A stretch of DNA of 64,000 nt from NCBI GenBank assembly GCA_016806715.1, contig CP060531.1, positions 1,101,966 through 1,165,965 of the forward strand, given 5' to 3'. Source of the DNA: Thermoplasmatales archaeon. GTDB lineage: Archaea > Thermoplasmatota > Thermoplasmata > Thermoplasmatales > Thermoplasmataceae. The notes beneath the pieces were generated by a model, which was not told the DNA's origin, made no database searches, and was given only the letters and a program-made list of their open reading frames with translations. This document shows, in pieces, positions 53,419 to 62,074 of the stretch (position 1 is the first letter of the stretch; every line of letters starts with the position of its first letter). Both the position numbers and the translations under genes were made by a program.

Positions 53419-53979
53419 CTATTTATTTCTCAGGTAGATCTCGTTAGTCATTCCGTGCCTTGTTTTCTCGATGACACCCTTTTCCTCCAGGGAGGTCAAT
53501 ATCCTCGTCACTGTAGCACCAGAAAGTCCCGAACTTAGGACAATGGCATTTTGCAGTATCCTGCCGCCATTCCCCGTTATGATGCTCAGTATTATCTCCT
53601 CATTCTTGCTTAGTTCAATTGGCAGCCTACCGCTAGATTTTGGAATAGAGGCTGACCCCCGGCTCTTAATATCAGAAATAAGCTCCAGGAATCCACGATA
53701 CATGGCGACCAGTTTTGCGGCTGATGACGTCAGGATAAAAATGTCGGCTACAACTACTATAATGTAGAGCAAGTAATAGTAAAACCCGACGTGAACTCCC
53801 AGGCTAATGCTTGAGATAAGTATTGATGATGAGATTGCAATAGACAGAACGGCAAAGATGAAAATAGTCGCGAACGCTATTAATCCCAGCTCTTTTTCCT
53901 GATCCTGATAAATGTCTTTACTCATTTGGCTATTAAAGCAATACTGCTCACTTTGATTATTCTTTGTATGATTTGTCAC
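53419..53979 (-). CDS. Membrane-anchored winged-helix regulator
   Basis: Two hydrophobic helices near the N-terminus (IAFATIFIFAVLSIAISSSI and YYYLLYIIVVVADIFILTSS) anchor a cytoplasmic C-terminal wHTH of the MarR/ArsR type: ELSKNEEIILSIITGNGG, ILQNAIVLSSGLSGATVTRI, LEEKGVIEKTRHG. 186 aa; an internal ATG (MSKDIY) could be the true start. Proteins of this plan are common in archaea and link membrane or envelope state to transcription. It sits next to the surface-protein cluster, read towards it, and could control it (inference). Confidence 0.75.
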   Translation of the reverse strand: MTNHTKNNQSEQYCFNSQMSKDIYQDQEKELGLIAFATIFIFAVLSIAISSSILISSISLGVHVGFYYYLLYIIVVVADIFILTSSAAKLVAMYRGFLELISDIKSRGSASIPKSSGRLPIELSKNEEIILSIITGNGGRILQNAIVLSSGLSGATVTRILTSLEEKGVIEKTRHGMTNEIYLRNK

Positions 53980-54072
53980 AAATTCTATAGCGGTTTACTT
54001 GTCAAACTGGTAATCAGGTTACGGCTCAAAAAATGCCCTTCAGGCACAGAATAGTTTCAGGAAAGTTAATTA

Positions 54073-55005
54073 ATGTTCATGTCAATATTAATTATGTTGA
54101 TTGGTGAAGTTGATCGCCTGCTTGACAGACAGTGTACAGTATCATTTACAAATGATTATCAGATATTTGAAATTTCACGGAAGTTCGGCATTAAAGCTTC
54201 TTCAATTGTCCTTCTCAACAGTGATAATATCGAGGTCTTCTTCTATATCCAGAAGGGTGCGGAAAGATTCAGGGAGGTAAAGATATTGCTCGATGCCATG
54301 AATGCCAGGGAAATTTATGGCAATTGGGTATTCTCCAGCAAAAGTGATAGATACGAAGAACTCAGTATCGTCTCAGAATTAATACAGGTTCCCTCAGTAT
54401 CCATAGATGGGATCTACCTGAATGAAGGATACCTCAGTGTCAATTTCAGGTTTCATTCACATTTCAATGAACTTGTATCTCCAATAGTGAGCAGTTATGT
54501 CTCAAAGTTCCAGAATTTCCAGATAAAGAGAATGGGCCCATCTCCTGGGCTAATCAACATATTGAAAAGTGCAGTTGACTATACACCACTTTCACTGATA
54601 ACCACACTTAACACTCATGAGGGAGGGCCTGCTGAGGACAATCCCCTTGGGACAAACTGGATACGGGAGCTGAAATACATATCGACCGACGGGCAGATAC
54701 ACGCCATTTACAAGACTGATATTGAGCCTGAAAGTTTAGGAGGCAAAGTTACGGTGATCTCGCAGAAAGACGGTATTTATGAGGCTACGACAAAGAACAG
54801 TTTTGTGGACTTCTATTCCACGAAAACAAACAGTGACATGATCAGCTCATTAAGCCGTATACAGTCTGCCAGCGCAAATAAACTGGTTTCCAGCTCAATT
54901 TTTCCCCGTAGCTACCTGGGAAATTACCTCAGAATAATTTCGGAAGCAAAGAAGAAATTTGCAGACTGGAAAATATCACTGCTTGAGGTTCGTGATTTTC
55001 CTTAG
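54073..55005 (+). CDS. Unknown 310-aa cytoplasmic protein
   Basis: I do not recognise this family. Mixed alpha/beta composition, no membrane segment beyond the short hydrophobic start (MFMSILIMLIGEV). Parts such as GIKASSIVLLNSDNIEVFFY and SIDGIYLNEGYLSVNFRFHS suggest an N-terminal sensor-like domain of the kind found in archaeal HTH activators, but no HTH is seen at the C-terminus. ATGs at 54079 or 54094 are alternative starts. It is divergent from the membrane regulator and convergent with mqnD. Confidence 0.6.
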   Translation: MFMSILIMLIGEVDRLLDRQCTVSFTNDYQIFEISRKFGIKASSIVLLNSDNIEVFFYIQKGAERFREVKILLDAMNAREIYGNWVFSSKSDRYEELSIVSELIQVPSVSIDGIYLNEGYLSVNFRFHSHFNELVSPIVSSYVSKFQNFQIKRMGPSPGLINILKSAVDYTPLSLITTLNTHEGGPAEDNPLGTNWIRELKYISTDGQIHAIYKTDIEPESLGGKVTVISQKDGIYEATTKNSFVDFYSTKTNSDMISSLSRIQSASANKLVSSSIFPRSYLGNYLRIISEAKKKFADWKISLLEVRDFP

Positions 55006-55042
55006 TACATATCTGCACGTATAATTCAAGATTTTTCACGGA

Positions 55043-55861
55043 TCATACGATTTCCAGGTCTACATGTTGAAGCAGGTGCATCTCATTCGCTCTCTTGTAG
55101 TATTTTGCCAGAGCTTCTCTGCCTTCCCTGCCAAAATCTATGGAAAGGTCGTTCACATACATCCGAATGAATTTTCTCTCCAGTTCCATGTCGGAATATC
55201 TCGCATATTTAAGCGAATATTTCACTGCAGCATCCTCGTTCTGCATGGCGTATTTTATTGAATTCTCGAAATCTTCTTTGTAATTAGCTGCGACCTCTTT
55301 TCCCAGTGATTTCTTTATTGCATTGAACCCGAGTGGCACTGGAAGTGCACCGGCGAATTTCTTCCATTCGTCGTAGATATCGAAAACCTTTACCAGGCCC
55401 CTGTCCTGGTAAGTGAGCTGCTCATCATGAATGAGTATGCCCGCATCAACTTCTCCCGATAATACCGCTTCAGGTATTTTATCGAATCTTGTTTCTACAA
55501 AGCCATTACGCGGTTCAGGTGCAAACATTCTGTAAAGCAGGTGTGACGATGTCAGGAAACCGGGAGTTGCGATCTTCGCGTTCTTCAGGTCTATTTTTTT
55601 CTTGGCCACAACAATAGGTCCGTAGTTAAGCCCGAAGCTCGCTCCGGATGTTGTAAGACTATACTTGTCAGATACGGCAGCATAGCCATTAGCGGATATT
55701 GCGGTGACGTCGTATAACCCTTTCACGGACTCCTTGTTCAACGTTTCTATATCCTTCACGACCTGCTCATAGTCATAATGTGTCTTTATTTTGTGCTCGA
55801 ACATTCCATAAAACATGAACGAGTCGTCTGGATCCGGTGTGTGTGCAATTACAATCTTCAT
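55043..55861 (-). CDS. mqnD: 1,4-dihydroxy-6-naphthoate synthase (futalosine pathway)
   Basis: Forms 1,4-dihydroxy-6-naphthoate from cyclic dehypoxanthine futalosine in menaquinone synthesis. A solute-binding-protein-like fold with IAHTPDPDDSFMFYGMFEHK at the N-terminus, then KESVKGLYDVTAISANGYA, ATPGFLTSSHLLYRMF and GEVDAGILIHDEQLTYQD, which define MqnD. 272 aa from ATG 55861 (MKIVIAHTP); an upstream start adds six residues. No other mqn gene is adjacent, so the pathway is scattered. Confidence 0.87.
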   Translation of the reverse strand: MKIVIAHTPDPDDSFMFYGMFEHKIKTHYDYEQVVKDIETLNKESVKGLYDVTAISANGYAAVSDKYSLTTSGASFGLNYGPIVVAKKKIDLKNAKIATPGFLTSSHLLYRMFAPEPRNGFVETRFDKIPEAVLSGEVDAGILIHDEQLTYQDRGLVKVFDIYDEWKKFAGALPVPLGFNAIKKSLGKEVAANYKEDFENSIKYAMQNEDAAVKYSLKYARYSDMELERKFIRMYVNDLSIDFGREGREALAKYYKRANEMHLLQHVDLEIV

Positions 55862-55970
55862 GTCTGGTAATGTCAACATTGTAGATATGTTTTCAGTTAC
55901 AATCCGCTGCCGGCAGCGACAGATTCATGGTTAAATACTTGCGTGCGATGTGGTTCTTTCCGGGGTTATC

Positions 55971-56903
55971 ATGGAAAGAATAGTAATTGCATTCGGTGGA
56001 AACGCCCTTTTGAGGAAGGGCGATAGTGGAGATTTTGAAACACAATCCAGGAGGGCATACGAGGCTTTTTCCAGCCTTGGCTCAACCCTGGCGGAATATG
56101 AGGCTGTTATTTCTCACGGAAACGGACCGCAGGTTGGTAACATACTGCTTCAGAACGAGTTCTCCAGAAACGTTACGTCACCTATGCCTCTGTATTCATG
56201 CGGAGCAATGTCGCAGGGGCTCATAGGTCTCGCCCTTTCGATTGCGTACGAGAAGGCAAAGTATGAATTCGGGCTCTCCCGGGACATTTCTGTAATTATG
56301 ACACGAACCCTTGTGGATGAAGATGATCCATCCTTCAAAAGTCCGTCAAAACCGATAGGTCCATTTTATACAGAAGAGGAAGCAACAAAATCAATTACTG
56401 AGAAAAAGTGGGTCATGAAAGAAGACTCTGGCAGGGGCTGGAGAAGACTGGTGCCTTCACCGGATCCCAAAGAAATACTGGAACGGAAACAGGTACTCTC
56501 GCTCCTGTCTGACGGTTTCCTGCCGGTATGCAGCGGTGGCGGTGGAATTCCTGTAGTGAAGTCCAATGGTTTCTACATGGGGGTAGAAGCGGTGATAGAC
56601 AAGGACCTGGCATCTTCCGTACTTGCCACATCCATTTCGGCAAGGAGACTAATGATTCTTACTGACGTTGAAAACGCTTATCTGTCATATGGCAAGCCGG
56701 ACCAGGAGGCAATCGGCAGGGTGAGTCTCTCACAGATAATGGATTACTATGACAAGGGTGCCTTTGCGAAGGGAAGCATGGAACCAAAAATTATGGCCGC
56801 GATAAGGTTTGTAAAATCCGGCGGAAAGGAAGCTATCATAACGTCATTGGGCAACGCAAAAGCCGCATTGGCTGGTAAATCCGGCACAATAATACATGGA
56901 TGA
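55971..56903 (+). CDS. arcC: Carbamate kinase
   Basis: Interconverts carbamate plus ATP and carbamoyl phosphate plus ADP. Amino-acid kinase fold: RIVIAFGGNALLRKGD (ATP site), ISHGNGPQVGN (substrate site), PLYSCGAMSQGLIG, VCSGGGGIPVV and the C-terminal GSMEPKIMAAIRFV. 310 aa from ATG 55971, the family's normal length; the GTG at 55950 is less likely. A TATA-like TTAAATAC lies ~36 nt upstream. There are no arginine deiminase or ornithine carbamoyltransferase genes beside it, so direction and pathway are open. Confidence 0.92.
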   Translation: MERIVIAFGGNALLRKGDSGDFETQSRRAYEAFSSLGSTLAEYEAVISHGNGPQVGNILLQNEFSRNVTSPMPLYSCGAMSQGLIGLALSIAYEKAKYEFGLSRDISVIMTRTLVDEDDPSFKSPSKPIGPFYTEEEATKSITEKKWVMKEDSGRGWRRLVPSPDPKEILERKQVLSLLSDGFLPVCSGGGGIPVVKSNGFYMGVEAVIDKDLASSVLATSISARRLMILTDVENAYLSYGKPDQEAIGRVSLSQIMDYYDKGAFAKGSMEPKIMAAIRFVKSGGKEAIITSLGNAKAALAGKSGTIIHG

Positions 56904-56911
56904 ATGGAATA

Positions 56912-57556
56912 TCAGTTCTTTTTCCATTTTGATCCAGATTTGGAGATTTTGCCGGCCCTTTCCATTACAGTGAGAACCTGTTCCAGAACGTTATCATCTA
57001 CATCAAGATCATAATCCTGTTTTAGTGCTGACCTCAGTTCTTTGGTGCTCATTGGAGAAACCATTGTTCTACCAGAAAGATTGTCCAGGTCTTCGTAAAC
57101 GTTCCACGGAAATATGAACCAGACCCAGTTACTGTTATCAATTTCCTCTGCGAAGAAGTCCGGAACAAATTTGGAGCGATTTATATGGAGCATTGCCGCT
57201 GTCTTTACTTCCAGCGGTGAAAATTCCGAAAGATAGCCTTTAGCCAGTGACATACTTTCCCCTGTATCAGTTATATCATCGACCAGTAAGACTCTCTTTT
57301 TTTCCAGAAAAAGTATAGGCCTGTTCTTTATTGCTGCTTTTCCGTCAAGGGTTGCCGTGAGTCCCCAGTGTTCCGTCTTGACGGTCTGTAGATCCTTAAT
57401 CCACATCATGTCTGCAAGTATCCTTCCAGGAACCAGTCCACCACGGGATATGCCGACTATGGTGTCCGGCCTGAATGAAAGGGATACTTTTTCCCTGATA
57501 TTGTCGCACCATTTTTCAATTTCATTCCACTTAACGAGTTTAGCCCTGAACTGCAT
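56912..57556 (-). CDS. Purine-type phosphoribosyltransferase (Gpt/COG2236-like)
   Basis: Likely salvages hypoxanthine, guanine or xanthine with PRPP. The PRPP motif RVLLVDDITDTGES, the flexible-loop region DTIVGISRGGLVPGRILA and WVWFIFPWNVYED (purine pocket end) are visible. Longer than minimal Gpt proteins (214 aa): a C-terminal wHTH-like segment (RSALKQDYDLDVDDNVLEQV, ERAGKISKSGSKW) is appended, a pattern seen in the archaeal COG2236 group. It is convergent with arcC, 8 nt apart. Confidence 0.82.
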   Translation of the reverse strand: MQFRAKLVKWNEIEKWCDNIREKVSLSFRPDTIVGISRGGLVPGRILADMMWIKDLQTVKTEHWGLTATLDGKAAIKNRPILFLEKKRVLLVDDITDTGESMSLAKGYLSEFSPLEVKTAAMLHINRSKFVPDFFAEEIDNSNWVWFIFPWNVYEDLDNLSGRTMVSPMSTKELRSALKQDYDLDVDDNVLEQVLTVMERAGKISKSGSKWKKN

Positions 57557-57728
57557 ATAATGATCAACACCACAGTGTATCGCCGGTTAAATTATTTCTT
57601 ATCACTGATATGAAAACATGCTCCCTTCAGATACAAAAGAACCGAAGACTCAAGTTGGGCAGCATTAGCTGATTTTCTATTTCCGCGCTCAATGCAGACA
57701 GGTCAGTTATACTCCAAGTAGCAAATGG

Positions 57729-57736
57729 TTAAATAT
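57729..57736 (+). promoter_or_regulatory. TATA-like box of the stomatin-like gene
   Basis: TTAAATAT is centred 25 nt before ATG 57758 and overlaps the codons of an alternative longer start (57725). It favours the shorter, leaderless form. Confidence 0.55.
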
Positions 57737-57757
57737 CTTTTTTATTTATCTATCTTC

Positions 57758-58594
57758 ATGGCGATAAGTGGTTTAGACATATTCCTGATTTTTATAGCTA
57801 TTGTTATTATAATAATACTGCTATCTGGAATACACATCCTGAAAGAATGGGAAAGAGCTCCTGTACTTACACTTGGCAGGTACAGTGGAATGAAGGGACC
57901 CGGACTTATATATGTTACCCCGATAATAAGCAAGATAACTGCCGTTCTTTCAACAAGGATACAGGCGGTTGCGTTCAAGACAGAGTCCACATATTCCAAG
58001 GATAATGTTCCTCTGAATGTCGACGCAGTGATGTATTTCCAGATTATAGACCCAGAGAAAGCAATACTGAATGTTGAAAATTATTCAACAGCCACCAACC
58101 TGTCAGCTCAGACAACGCTAAGGGAAGTTCTTGGAAAGTCATCATTTGACGAGGTTCTATCCGAGAGAGAAAAGCTTGGCGAGTCTGCAAGGGAGATAAT
58201 CGACGAAAAGACCGAACACTGGGGAGTCAAGGTATCATCCGTGGAAATAAGGGACGTTATAGTTCCACAGGCACTTCAGGAAGCCATGTCAAGACAGGCA
58301 TCTGCTGAGAGGGAGAGAAGATCAAGGGTAACCCTGGCGGTAGCAGAAGTCGAAGCTGCGCAGAAGATGGTCGAGGCTGCTGCCCAGTACAGTTCAAACC
58401 CGACAGCTTTCCAGCTCAGATGGCTCAACATATTGTATGAAATAGGTCTGGAGGGCAAGGGCACACTGATGATGGTTCCATTCAACACTCCGGTTGCCGG
58501 TGGATTAACATCCAACCCAATCAGTGTAATGGGGCTTTCTGATATAGTGAACAAGACCAAGGGAACACAGGATTCCGCCAATAAGACCCAGTAA
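57758..58594 (+). CDS. SPFH-domain protein (stomatin/slipin)
   Basis: A membrane-anchored scaffold protein. One N-terminal helix (GLDIFLIFIAIVIIIILLSG) leads into the SPFH domain: EWERAPVLTLGRYSGMKGPG, TKDNVPLNVDAVMYFQI-type strand (YSKDNVPLNVDAVMYF), TTLREVLGKSSFDEVLSERE. The C-terminal coiled coil reads EAMSRQASAERERRSRVTLA. About 278 aa. Family members are usually paired with an NfeD-like protease, which is not seen here. Its 3' end is 4 nt from the convergent ksgA. Confidence 0.88.
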   Translation: MAISGLDIFLIFIAIVIIIILLSGIHILKEWERAPVLTLGRYSGMKGPGLIYVTPIISKITAVLSTRIQAVAFKTESTYSKDNVPLNVDAVMYFQIIDPEKAILNVENYSTATNLSAQTTLREVLGKSSFDEVLSEREKLGESAREIIDEKTEHWGVKVSSVEIRDVIVPQALQEAMSRQASAERERRSRVTLAVAEVEAAQKMVEAAAQYSSNPTAFQLRWLNILYEIGLEGKGTLMMVPFNTPVAGGLTSNPISVMGLSDIVNKTKGTQDSANKTQ

Positions 58595-58598
58595 TATT

Positions 58599-59339
58599 TT
58601 AATTCTGCAAAAATTTAAAAATTTTTATTATTTCCTCGGTGGTGAGTGTATCGGGTCTCCTTTCTGCGAGATCAGCGGGGTAAGTATCGAAGATACTTCT
58701 CACCATCTTTCTTCTATTTGAGAATAACCGGACAAGAATATTATCCAGTCGCTTGTAATCAAGGTCGTATTCCGGAGATTTCTTTTCGATGGATATGATA
58801 GTTGAATCCACCCTCGGCACTGGAGTAAAGAGCGTCCTTGACACTGACTTTAGCTTCCTTATCCTGAAATACAGTGAAGCATTGACGGTCAGCCGTGAGT
58901 ATTCACTTTTGCCAGGCAGTGCAACCAGTCTATTTGCAAACTCCTCCTGCACCATAAGTATGCAGAGATTGAAACTGAAATCTCTGAGGTGAAAAATAAT
59001 TGGAGATGAAATGTGATATGGAATGTTGCCAATAATTTTATCATAATGTGCAGGCGGAAAATCCAGAAAACTCTCTTTCAGAATTTTAACTCTACCATCC
59101 TCGATCTGTGTCTTGAAACGTTCCATCAGGTTTCCATAAAGGACGTGATCCGGTTCAAGTGCGGTGACGCTGGAAAAACTTCTTACAAGTTCCGAGGTTA
59201 TTATTCCCGGTCCTGGACCAATTTCAAGGACGCTTTCATCCGGTGAAGGCAGAAGGCTCTCAACCTCGAATTTGGCGATATCTATCCCCTTGAGAAAGAC
59301 CTGTCCGTACTTTTTGCTCGGTATTCGGCTTGATTTCAT
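58599..59339 (-). CDS. ksgA: 16S rRNA dimethyladenosine transferase
   Basis: Dimethylates the two adjacent adenosines near the 3' end of 16S rRNA (KsgA/Dim1). SAM motifs: KKYGQVFLKGIDIAKFEV, VLEIGPGPGIITSELV, the catalytic NIPY in KIIGNIPYHISSPIIF, and VQEEFANRLVALPGKSEYSR. 246 aa, slightly short at the C-terminus. Last gene of the minus-strand cluster, overlapping the DUF655 gene by 4 nt, a conserved archaeal arrangement. Confidence 0.93.
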   Translation of the reverse strand: MKSSRIPSKKYGQVFLKGIDIAKFEVESLLPSPDESVLEIGPGPGIITSELVRSFSSVTALEPDHVLYGNLMERFKTQIEDGRVKILKESFLDFPPAHYDKIIGNIPYHISSPIIFHLRDFSFNLCILMVQEEFANRLVALPGKSEYSRLTVNASLYFRIRKLKSVSRTLFTPVPRVDSTIISIEKKSPEYDLDYKRLDNILVRLFSNRRKMVRSIFDTYPADLAERRPDTLTTEEIIKIFKFLQN

Positions 59340-59893
59340 CTTGCTACAAATATACGGTGTTTCTCGAACCTGTCCTGAAGCTCATCCACTATTCTTCCAG
59401 CTATCATTTTTTGTGGGTTATGGATCGTTTTCACCCTCTCTGTCAGATCTGCGAATGAACTGAATTTCTTCTTCTTCCTCTCTTCTATTATGGTCCACAT
59501 GGTCTTATTTCCTAGTCCCGGAAGAAGTTCGAGCGAGTGCATTCTTGTGTTTATTGACTCGGCTTCATTGAAAAATTTCACGAAACGTTCTTCTTTCTGG
59601 TTCACTATGGATTCAAGAACAAACGGTAACTCGTTAACCGCAGCGCTTGTCAGTTCCTTAAACGATATTCTTCTTTTGACAGAGACTATCTTTGTTCTCA
59701 GTTCCGGATTCTTGCCTATGTAGATTTTCTCGCCTACCGATATCACGGCGTTTGGTTTTGGAATTATTTCGAGCAGCTTGAATTCCTCTTCCCCAACAGC
59801 CAGGACAACGGGTGAACTCCTGTACCCTCTTTCCTCGGGTCGACCCTGAGGCAGATAATCTAAAACATATACATATTCTTCCAAAACAAACAC
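59336..59893 (-). CDS. DUF655 family RNA-binding-type protein
   Basis: A conserved archaeal protein of unknown exact role, almost always next to ksgA and rpo4. N-terminal beta barrel-like part (EEYVYVLDYLPQG, VSVGEKIYIGKNPELRTKIV) and a C-terminal helix-hairpin-helix (LELLPGLGNKTMWTIIEERK) for nucleic-acid contact. 185 aa. The position suggests a task in ribosome maturation or RNA processing. It overlaps ksgA by 4 nt. Confidence 0.88.
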   Translation of the reverse strand: MFVLEEYVYVLDYLPQGRPEERGYRSSPVVLAVGEEEFKLLEIIPKPNAVISVGEKIYIGKNPELRTKIVSVKRRISFKELTSAAVNELPFVLESIVNQKEERFVKFFNEAESINTRMHSLELLPGLGNKTMWTIIEERKKKKFSSFADLTERVKTIHNPQKMIAGRIVDELQDRFEKHRIFVAR

Positions 59894-59909
59894 ACTCCAA
59901 GACTAAGCG

Positions 59910-60218
59910 CTATAGTAATTCAAAATAGCCCAAGAGCGTATTTAAATCTTTTTCCGGGATTATAATATTGTACGAGGAGAGAACACTGGTAAATTCTTCT
60001 TTGCTTTTTGGCACCGTGTCTATGAGTTTCTTCAGAACTTTTTCCGGAAGGTCCACTATAGCCAGTATATCTTTCTCAATTTTCTTGTTTTTCTTGGGAT
60101 CAATCTTGATAAATTTTTCGAGATATGCCAGGCTTTCACCTTCTATCTCACTGTGTTCCTTCTTCTCTGAGAGTATTTTGAAAACTTCACCCATGGAAAG
60201 GTAGCTTTTTTTTATCAT
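59910..60218 (-). CDS. rpo4: RNA polymerase subunit Rpo4 (RpoF)
   Basis: Forms the polymerase stalk with Rpo7. I chose ATG 60218 (MIKKSYLSMGEVFKIL) rather than the frame's first start inside rpl21e. 102 aa. EIEGESLAYLEKFIKIDPKK and DLPEKVLKKLIDTVPKSKEE match the HRDC-like Rpb4 fold. The neighbours L21e, DUF655 and KsgA are the classical archaeal context. It overlaps the end of rpl21e by 4 nt. Confidence 0.92.
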   Translation of the reverse strand: MIKKSYLSMGEVFKILSEKKEHSEIEGESLAYLEKFIKIDPKKNKKIEKDILAIVDLPEKVLKKLIDTVPKSKEEFTSVLSSYNIIIPEKDLNTLLGYFELL

Positions 60219-60514
60219 TGTCCCTCTATCTTTATGAGATGTGCCGGAGCTGCAAGGATGTTCTTTGTTACACTTCCTGCCTTTATTGTCAGGATATAAC
60301 ATCTGCCCTGTTTTCCTGTTATGCGACCGGTGTATCCATGAAAATTATGGAACGGAATCCCGGAATGTATTGACGGATTGATCTTTATTGCTGCAAGGTC
60401 ACCCACGTTAAATTCCTTAAGCATCGAATTTACTGTTGGCAAGCCTCTCTGCTTTATCTTCTTGGTCATTTTTTTTCTTGACCCAGCTCTTGGGCCATGC
60501 GACATTTTGGTCAT
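60215..60514 (-). CDS. rpl21e: Ribosomal protein L21e
   Basis: An archaeal/eukaryotic large-subunit protein near the central protuberance. 99 aa, with HGPRAGSRKKMTKKIKQRG, FNVGDLAAIKINPSIHSGIP and FHGYTGRITGKQGRCYIL matching L21e. The start at 60514 or 60505 (MSHGPRAG) cannot be decided; the shorter one looks more like the family. It is directly next to pus10 and overlaps rpo4 by 4 nt. Confidence 0.94.
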   Translation of the reverse strand: MTKMSHGPRAGSRKKMTKKIKQRGLPTVNSMLKEFNVGDLAAIKINPSIHSGIPFHNFHGYTGRITGKQGRCYILTIKAGSVTKNILAAPAHLIKIEGQ

Positions 60515-61684
60515 TTATTTTTCACTCCTGTGTATATTAACTACGTCAAGTTCTGAGACCCTGAGGTTGTTTCCGTATATGGAAGACATACTTGGATCTG
60601 TTCTTCCGCCATCCCCGTTTATCAGCTCCTTTATGTAAGTCCCGGATTCAGCGGTTATCTCCAAGGTGGCTCTTTTTCCCGAGATGTCCAGCAGATCAAC
60701 GGTTTCTATTTTTCTCTCCCTTATTATGTCTGCTCTGCGTCTCATTACTCTTATGGGGGTTCTCTGATATATAACTCTTCCACTTAAATATTTCTTTGTG
60801 TTTTCAAGTTTAGCCGGATCAAGTTCATTTTCGCACTCTACAATTACCCTGTAAGTCTTGTAATGCATCTCCATTTTTACTTTTTTGACTGATGTGGAAT
60901 CGGTTAATGTGAGATCTGATACCGTAACTCCAAGATTCTGGTTATTAATTCTGTCCCTGAGATTTACAAGATCGATCTGTCTTATTGAAGGTGAATATGC
61001 CTCAATCACAAATTCTCTTCCGTTACCCAGCATCCTGACATCCACATCTTCCCGGCCTGCTGCGTGGAGGTAGTAGTTGTGGCTTCTTGTCATCTCCTTC
61101 AGGGGCTCCCCTATTATTGATTCAACAGATTCATGCATGTCGCTGTCATGAATCCATCTGGTCTGCGGGAGATCTCTCCTGAACTTCATATAAGTTCCCC
61201 TGATGTATACGCTTCTCGCCTGGATATTGACAGAGTCATATTCTGTATCGACAAGTATGTTTATATCGGGAGTTTCGAATTCTGCCTCCCTTCCCGTTAT
61301 GGCTGTGAAAAATTTTCCAAATTCCCTGTTGAATTCCTTCTTTATGCTCTCGCCGAGCGAACCATACTCTTCCTGTATTCCCGCTTCCATTTCCATTATA
61401 TTAGCCGGGAACCGGGATCCAATCAGGATAGTCCTATACTCATACCCGGATAACTCAGAATTCACTATTTCATAATACTTTTCAAACTCAGTGAAAATAC
61501 CGTGGCATACGGGGCATTTTTTTTCTTCATTCTCCTGAACAGGCATTCCTGTTTCCGCCTTTATGGAAAAAAGTATCATCCTGCCCCTTTCGTGATTGGT
61601 AAGTCCAGTATCGATTGAAGCAAAGACTCTTCCAATGCATCTTGTGCAGAGTCCCTGCTGCAATAGTCTGGATAAATCCTTCAT
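60515..61684 (-). CDS. pus10: tRNA pseudouridine synthase Pus10
   Basis: Makes pseudouridine 54 and/or 55 in archaeal tRNAs. The N-terminal THUMP-type/zinc part has CTRCIGR and CPVCHGIF, giving a four-Cys zinc site. The catalytic Asp lies in AAGREDVDVRMLGNGREFVI, and the later motif RRRADIIRERKIETVDLLD closes the catalytic domain. 389 aa is full length. It lies between rpo12 and rpl21e on the minus strand, consistent with one long RNA-translation operon. Confidence 0.93.
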   Translation of the reverse strand: MKDLSRLLQQGLCTRCIGRVFASIDTGLTNHERGRMILFSIKAETGMPVQENEEKKCPVCHGIFTEFEKYYEIVNSELSGYEYRTILIGSRFPANIMEMEAGIQEEYGSLGESIKKEFNREFGKFFTAITGREAEFETPDINILVDTEYDSVNIQARSVYIRGTYMKFRRDLPQTRWIHDSDMHESVESIIGEPLKEMTRSHNYYLHAAGREDVDVRMLGNGREFVIEAYSPSIRQIDLVNLRDRINNQNLGVTVSDLTLTDSTSVKKVKMEMHYKTYRVIVECENELDPAKLENTKKYLSGRVIYQRTPIRVMRRRADIIRERKIETVDLLDISGKRATLEITAESGTYIKELINGDGGRTDPSMSSIYGNNLRVSELDVVNIHRSEK

Positions 61685-61687
61685 TGC

Positions 61688-61819
61688 TTATCTGGCAATA
61701 ATAACTTTTTCAATGGACGGCCTTTCCTTTATAAAAACCCTGGAACCGCACTCACATTCTATCTCTGCGGTACCAAACGATTTCTCAAGGGGCCTTCCAC
61801 ACCTGATGCATTTATACAT
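61688..61819 (-). CDS. rpo12: RNA polymerase subunit Rpo12 (RpoP)
   Basis: A 43-aa zinc-ribbon subunit of archaeal RNA polymerase. It starts [20 protein letters not shown] and holds CxxC (CIRC) and CxC (CEC) before [17 protein letters not shown], matching Rpb12. Its ATG overlaps the end of rpl37ae by 8 nt, and the stop lies 4 nt from the pus10 start. This L37Ae-Rpo12 pairing is standard in archaea. Confidence 0.93.
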   Translation of the reverse strand: MYKCIRCGRPLEKSFGTAEIECECGSRVFIKERPSIEKVIIAR

Positions 61820-62069
61820 TCTGCCTCATCTCTTCCACTACGGTGGGTGTGTATTCTGGTGTATATGATCCTCCGGCAAATTTATATCCACAATGCCTGC
61901 ATTCCCATATTCCCGAAGCAACCCTCTCTACCTTGGTCTGCTTGCACGAAGGGCACTTGTAAAGCATAATCTTCTGGCGGTATATGTCGAGCCACTCTCT
62001 TTTCTTCTTGACTCCATATCTTGGCCCAAATCTTCCGGCGGCGCCAACCTTCAATGTTCTTTTGCTCAT
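61812..62069 (-). CDS. rpl37ae: Ribosomal protein L37Ae
   Basis: A zinc-binding large-subunit protein (eL43). 85 aa: [20 protein letters not shown] at the start, then the zinc finger CPSC and CRHC around [11 protein letters not shown], and a variable tail ([18 protein letters not shown]). Its start follows rrp42 by 5 nt. Part of the exosome/ribosome superoperon. Confidence 0.95.
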   Translation of the reverse strand: MSKRTLKVGAAGRFGPRYGVKKKREWLDIYRQKIMLYKCPSCKQTKVERVASGIWECRHCGYKFAGGSYTPEYTPTVVEEMRQNV

Positions 62070-62074
62070 TTAGA

